From: Euryodendron excelsum
Lineage: Eukaryota; Streptophyta; Magnoliopsida; Ericales; Pentaphylacaceae
Reading direction: 5' to 3'
Assembly: GCA_033060915.1 (NCBI GenBank)
Contig: CM065392.1
Span: 20,304,501-20,368,500 of the forward strand
DNA length: 64,000 nucleotides
Below, in pieces: positions 59,041-64,000 of the stretch. Below the pieces are notes generated by a model. It ran no database searches. It was not told the DNA's origin and saw only the letters and a list, made by a program, of their open reading frames with translations. The position numbers and the translations under genes are program-made. Positions within the stretch are counted from its first letter, which is position 1; every line of letters begins with the position of its first letter.

Positions 59041-61395
59041 GCGAAGTAGTTTAATCCAAGGAATCTAGGATATCGTATTTCTTTTCTTAGGCCACGGGAT
59101 CAAATATAGACCATCGGCTTAGCAAACTTTAACTTAACGTAATTTAATACAACAATTGAAAAGCTTCTATAAAAGGTTAAACCAAATATCAATTGAGTTT
59201 GGAAGTGTAATTATGCTAATTGAACAATTGAAATAAGAATTGAACTAGTTTCGTAAAAAAAGATTGTATCCAATTGGTCCAATCACCCAATTCTTCCAAG
59301 GGAATCTAGGATGTTAATAACTCAAATTGTAACCAAACAATCAAGAGGATTCAATTCGGAGGATTTAGCTTTTGATAAACAAGCATTCTACAACAATTGA
59401 CATTAGAATTGAGGTCTAACTGAGAAGCTTTGATTAATATCATCGATTTGGATGATTTCATCCCAAAATTGCTAAATAATTTATTGAAATCCTCAAACAT
59501 AGTCAATAATCTAAGTGTTCTAAGGTATCCAATAATCAATTGCATAGAATTAAGAATCTATAGAGATAATTCAATAAATTTATGAGATACCTCTATAGAA
59601 ATCTTGAAATCCTTGGATGATCTTCGCAATTGGACCTAATTGAGTGTTTAGCTACTCATGTTCATAATGAAATTGAAGAATTGAAGCTGAAAACACTTGT
59701 TATTGAGAACTAGAAATGGAATTTAAGAGCAATTATAGTGCAATTACAAGGTAATTCAAACTATTACAATGCATAAAACTACTTTCCAAAACCAAAAAAT
59801 ACATACAAACTGCTATATAAGAGTCTAGATCCCCAAAATGTACTTGAAAAATGGACTTAAAGGCTGAAAATAAAACAGGGATGTCGTAGACCATGCACAC
59901 GGTCTTCAAACGACTTTTCATAGGGTGAATTCAAGCCTTAGTAATTTCATACGGTCCTGCAGAGGCTAGATTCTGCTCTCAGTATCTTCATACGCTCTGT
60001 AAACTGTGCGCATGCTTGGACCTCCGTACGCACACTTTGTTAACCATGCGCACTGTTGGATGACCGTTTGCATGGTTAGTTTGACCGTGTGACGATTAGT
60101 TTGATGTTTAGCTAGTCCCTAGTAGGAGTCATGGGTGCATTTAACCTATGCATCAAGTCTTTAAACCTCTAGGTTACCCCTAGTGTACGAGTGGTGTCTA
60201 GTGACGGTTTATAGTGATGACACCCACAAACATCAATTCATGATCAATAATCTAAGAATATGGGAATAGAAACAAAACACACAATTATACCCAAGTAATC
60301 TCAAGAGACAACCATCACCCTAATGCAAATAAGAGTTCATCAAAGAGATCACAAAAAGTGAGATTCAAGTGAGTGTGTGAGATAATCATGTAATATAGCT
60401 CAAATGTGCATCTTTATATATTCAAAGACCTTTAAGCCTCAATCCAAATTTTCACTGTTCATACCCTCTCAAATAATGAAGTACATAGTTCCTCTCAATG
60501 GAATGCTCTTTAAAGGGAGTAAATGTAAAATCATACAAAAGAGCAATCCAAGTGCAACAAACAAAACAATGAGAGTGTATCAGTTTGGCATAACTTCATG
60601 GAAGATAATTCATAGCTAAACATCAAATAATCATAGTTGACAAATAATGACTTGTATTCGTATGAGATCTCACAAAGAGGATGCTTGGATCAAAAAAGAC
60701 TTTCAAGAGTTGACAATTGGTTCATCAAATCTAGAGTAAAGGGAAGAAGGAGCTAGGTCAAAATGTTAAAAAAAACATGTGCGATCAAGGCATGTAATGA
60801 TCAATAAACAAACATCTCCACTTTCCTATTATTATCACCATTTTCTTGCTTCTTTGATTAACCATCCCTTTTTTTTTTCCCCTCTCTATTTCTTTCTCTT
60901 CTTTTGCTTTTTGGATTACTTTCATTTCCTGTTCTTTTCTTTCTTGCACTATCTTTGCTACTTTTTCATTTGCACAACTCATAGCACTTTTTGACTTTCA
61001 AGAGCTCTCTAATAAGTGAAGAACTTGTGTTTCTCATTTCGAAGAAATATTTCATCAATAATAACATCTTAATCAATATCACACACTAAAAAGGGTCAAA
61101 GTAAAGGTTTACAAGGGAATGAAATCATCAAAGACTCTGTGGCTCAAAGAAAAAAGATAGCCTAGAATCATTTCCAAAACATACATGCGTAAAACTCATA
61201 AGAATACAAGTGTCAACATTGATACTCAACATCTAGCATGTAAACCAAATACAAGCATAATGAAGCTATTGAAAAAGACAAGAGTAAATAAATTTTTCTG
61301 GAGTTACTGTAATTCCTCTTCAAAGATGAAAAATAGTCCTAAAGCTTACAAGGTAAGATCTCCACTCATATAAGGTTAAGAATACACAAGTTAAG
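59041..61395. other. Non-coding spacer, probably decayed retroelement
   Basis: No domains recognised. 59,980-60,110 has repeated gtgcgcatg/tgcgcac phrases. 60,870-60,970 is a pyrimidine-rich run. The sequence adjoins the gypsy-like LTR at 61,396 but shows no primer site. Confidence 0.35.
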
Positions 61396-64000
61396 TGTCG
61401 CGCCCTGATTTTTCGCACTCGAAAAAGATAAGTGAGAAAAACACAGTGCTCTCTCATTAGAACTCATCATCCTAGAAAGATGAGTGCGACTAGGTTTGAA
61501 TTAGAAATTGATTTGAATTAAGGGTTTTTAGAAAAATTTTGGAGTTGCCACCTAACTTGATTAAGGTGAGTTAGGTCATCTAATAACTAAGCACAATCCG
61601 AAAATTACACTTAAGGTTTTTGAAAAAAGATTTTGAAAACTTCCTCGAGAGAGGGTTTTTAAGAAAATAAGTTGTTTGGCAACCTTTGAAAATATTTAAG
61701 CCTTTTTTTGAAAATAACTCCATTTGTTCTTTGAAAACAATGATCTAGGTTCGGAGGTTGGTTACGTATAGGGAAGACGTACTAAGCCATCACCCTAGAC
61801 CTTACGGTACTTCCATATCTATTCACCCTAGGTTCACCCATTATAGTCTTTGATTAATAAATGTCCAAAACTATCCACTTGATTTGAAAAAAGAAGTTGA
61901 GATGATGCATGATAGTGCAAGTGCGAGAATTTGATTCGATTTTGAAACTAGATTTGAAAAAACTTGATTTGATTTGAAATGGATTTGAAAAGATAGATTT
62001 GATTTTGGAAGAAAGTTTTAAAAATTAGAAATAGAGATTTGAAAATTGATTTTTAGAATTGGAAGTTTGAAAATAGTTATGGAATTGGAAACTTGAAAAA
62101 GGTTGTGAAAATAGAAGCTTGGAAAAGGTTGTGAAAATAGAAGATTGAAAAATGTTGCGACCGTACCTACGAAAGTTGCCTGCATATCCCTTTTTTGGAA
62201 TCAGGTCAGTCGTAGCTCGAACAAGAGTCCAATAAAAAAATTTGATTTGAAAAGAGTTTAATTTGAAAAAGAAATTTGATTTGAAAAAGGGTTTGATTTG
62301 AACTTTGAATAGAAGATTTGAAATTGGACTTCAAATTGACTTTGATTTGAAATTGAACTTGAGGATTTGAAATTGATTTTGATTTGGAAATATAGAACTT
62401 GGAAGAAGAACTTGGACTTGGTTTGAAAAGATTGAGATTTGAAAACATTTTGACTTGAATTGAAGTTTGAAAAACCATCTCGGTTTAGAAAAAAACTTTT
62501 GAAGAAGAGTTGGAAGCTTCCTAACTTTAGGGTTAGGGTTGAACTAGGGTTTAGACATCCTAGGACTTAGGGTAACCTAGAGTTGAAGCATGTAATTGAA
62601 TTTAATTTAATTTGAATTTAAGAAGTTTGACTTTGAATAGCTTGGTTTTAGGAAACCTAGACTTAGGGAGATAGGATTTAGGAAGGACTTGAGATTTAAG
62701 AAAGATTTGATTGGAAAGTTTGATTTAGAAAACATGGAGAGTTGGAGTCTAGGAAAGATTGAATTTAGAAAATCTTGAAATTAGGAAAGTTTCAAAATAG
62801 GAAAGTTCCGTTTTAGGAAAGTTTTATTTTGGAAAAGTTTCAAATTAGGAAAGTTTCATTTTAGGAAAGTTTTGAATTAAGAAAGTTTAAAATAGGAAAG
62901 GTTTTAAAATTGGAAAGTTTTGAATTTAGAAAGTTTCGAATTTTGAAAGTTTCCTTGTTAGGAAAGATTTGAAATTTGGAAAGTTTTAGAATTAGGGAAA
63001 ACTTTGGTTTAGAAAGATTAAGAAGCTTAAAGTTTAAGGAAATATTTGAAAGTTTCAGTTTTGGAAACTTAAGATTTAGGAAGGTATGAGATTAAGAAGG
63101 ATTGGAATTAAGAAAGATTTGGATTAAGAAGAATTGGGATTAGGAAAGGTTGAAATTAGGAAAAGGTTTGGATTAGGAAATATTGAAATTAGGAAAATGT
63201 TTGGATTAAGAAAGATTTGATTTCTATTTTCTAAAATAAAAGATTGGACTGTATTTCCCAAAAGAGATGATTTTATTTTATTTCCAAAGACAGAGGATTT
63301 GATTTAGTTTTCGAAAACGGAAAATTTGATTTGATATAGAATTGGAAAGGAGGAATTTTGGAAAGCTTAGGATTGGAAAGCTATAGTTTTTATATAAGAA
63401 AAGTGATTTTGGAAATCTATGTTTTGAGGCAAGATTGGAAATCATGTTTTAGGAGAGAAAATTAGGGTTTCCTAACCATGACTCTAGGGTTTAACTTGAA
63501 CTCCAAGAAAAAGGGATTTTAGAAAATAAATCTTTTTGGAAAGAGAGATTTTTAAGAAGGAGATTTTTTGAAAGGGTTTTTAGGAAAGTAAGTTTGAAAA
63601 GAGATTTTTGAGAGGATTTAAAAAAAGGTTTTGGAAAGTAAGTTTGAAAAGCAATTTGGAAAGTGATTTGAATGTGGACTTTTGCAAGCCTCTAAAATAT
63701 CTCACTTTCCTAAAATGATTCTAGCCATAAAAAGATTAGAACCATTCTAGGATTGTGATTTTGAAAATAACAAGGATTTGAAAATATGGACCATGAAAGT
63801 CACTTTAAATGTAACACTTTCCTAAAACAACTCCAATCATGGAAAAGTTATAATCACCTTAGGATTGTGATTTTGAAAATAAGTTTGGAAAAAGAAGATT
63901 TAATGCCAGTTTTGAAAACGATTTTCGATGCAAGTTTTGAAAACAAGTTTTGGAGAGATGTATGATCATGATATGCACAATGAAAATTAGAGTTGTGAAC
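61396..64000 (-). mobile_element. Gypsy-like LTR, minus strand, runs off the window
   Basis: The TG end TGTCGCGCCCTGATTTTTCG is the inverse of the end of the LTR at 20,934 (cgaaaaatctgggcacaaca). Reading minus it matches that LTR in order: ggagttgccacc (61,541-61,552), the cttaccct..gggtgatggctta block near 61,770-61,800, and long (a)ggaaag(t)tt low-complexity repeats. At 63,960-64,000 it carries the gtgcatatcatgatcat block equivalent to about 18,460. Its 5' end lies beyond 64,000. Confidence 0.7.

Overview
This window looks like a repeat-rich, gene-poor stretch of a flowering-plant nuclear genome, most likely a eudicot and perhaps woody. The evidence is plant-type Ty1/copia elements primed by initiator Met-tRNA, SIRE-type copia elements with 2.2 kb LTRs, very long low-complexity LTRs that I assign tentatively to Ty3/gypsy, CACTA transposon ends, an LRR receptor-like protein (RLP) family, and a five-exon phenylpropene-synthase-type reductase gene. 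I could not fix the species from the sequence. I saw no rRNA, tRNA, CRISPR array, organelle insert or bacterial-type operon.

Only one gene looks intact. It is a 318-codon PIP/NmrA-family NADPH reductase resembling eugenol/isoeugenol synthase, on the minus strand at 51,213-53,476 with five exons. Its splice phases all agree. A partial tandem copy of exons 4-5 lies just upstream of it (53,884-54,846) and is broken. The other host gene family is an RLP set: a nearly full-length but disrupted copy at 41,701-43,869, a decayed copy at about 11,290-16,590 split by a copia insertion, and a 200 bp scrap at 45,545-45,745.

Layout. 1-7,665: a minus-strand copia relic split by a roughly 5 kb gypsy-like LTR. 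7,666-11,290: AT-rich spacer with one TC microsatellite and a possible LTR scrap. 11,290-16,590: RLP pseudogene containing a 4.2 kb copia element with both LTRs and an internally inverted integrase segment. 16,861-23,265: copia tail, 3.4 kb solo gypsy-like LTR, SIRE-like LTR tail and a copia integrase/RT fragment. 23,801-39,540: a nest made of a solo SIRE LTR, a full-length 11.8 kb SIRE-like element (minus strand) and a foldback repeat, all inside one older copia element. 39,540-46,300: the RLP locus, flanked by short direct repeats. 46,350-50,867: copia tail and a CACTA 3' end. 51,213-54,846: the reductase gene and its broken copy. 55,103-57,300: a hairpin MITE and a CACTA-like element. 57,918-64,000: another SIRE-type LTR, spacer, and a minus-strand gypsy-like LTR running off the window.

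The most informative observations are structural. Target-site duplications (TSDs) let three successive insertions be ordered at one site. The SIRE LTRs carry 71 bp tandem units whose copy number differs between the two ends of one element. One copia element has its integrase inverted in place. The RLP combines an N-terminus like LRR-XII receptor kinases with a Cf-type RLP C-terminus. I found no convincing new biochemical or defence system.
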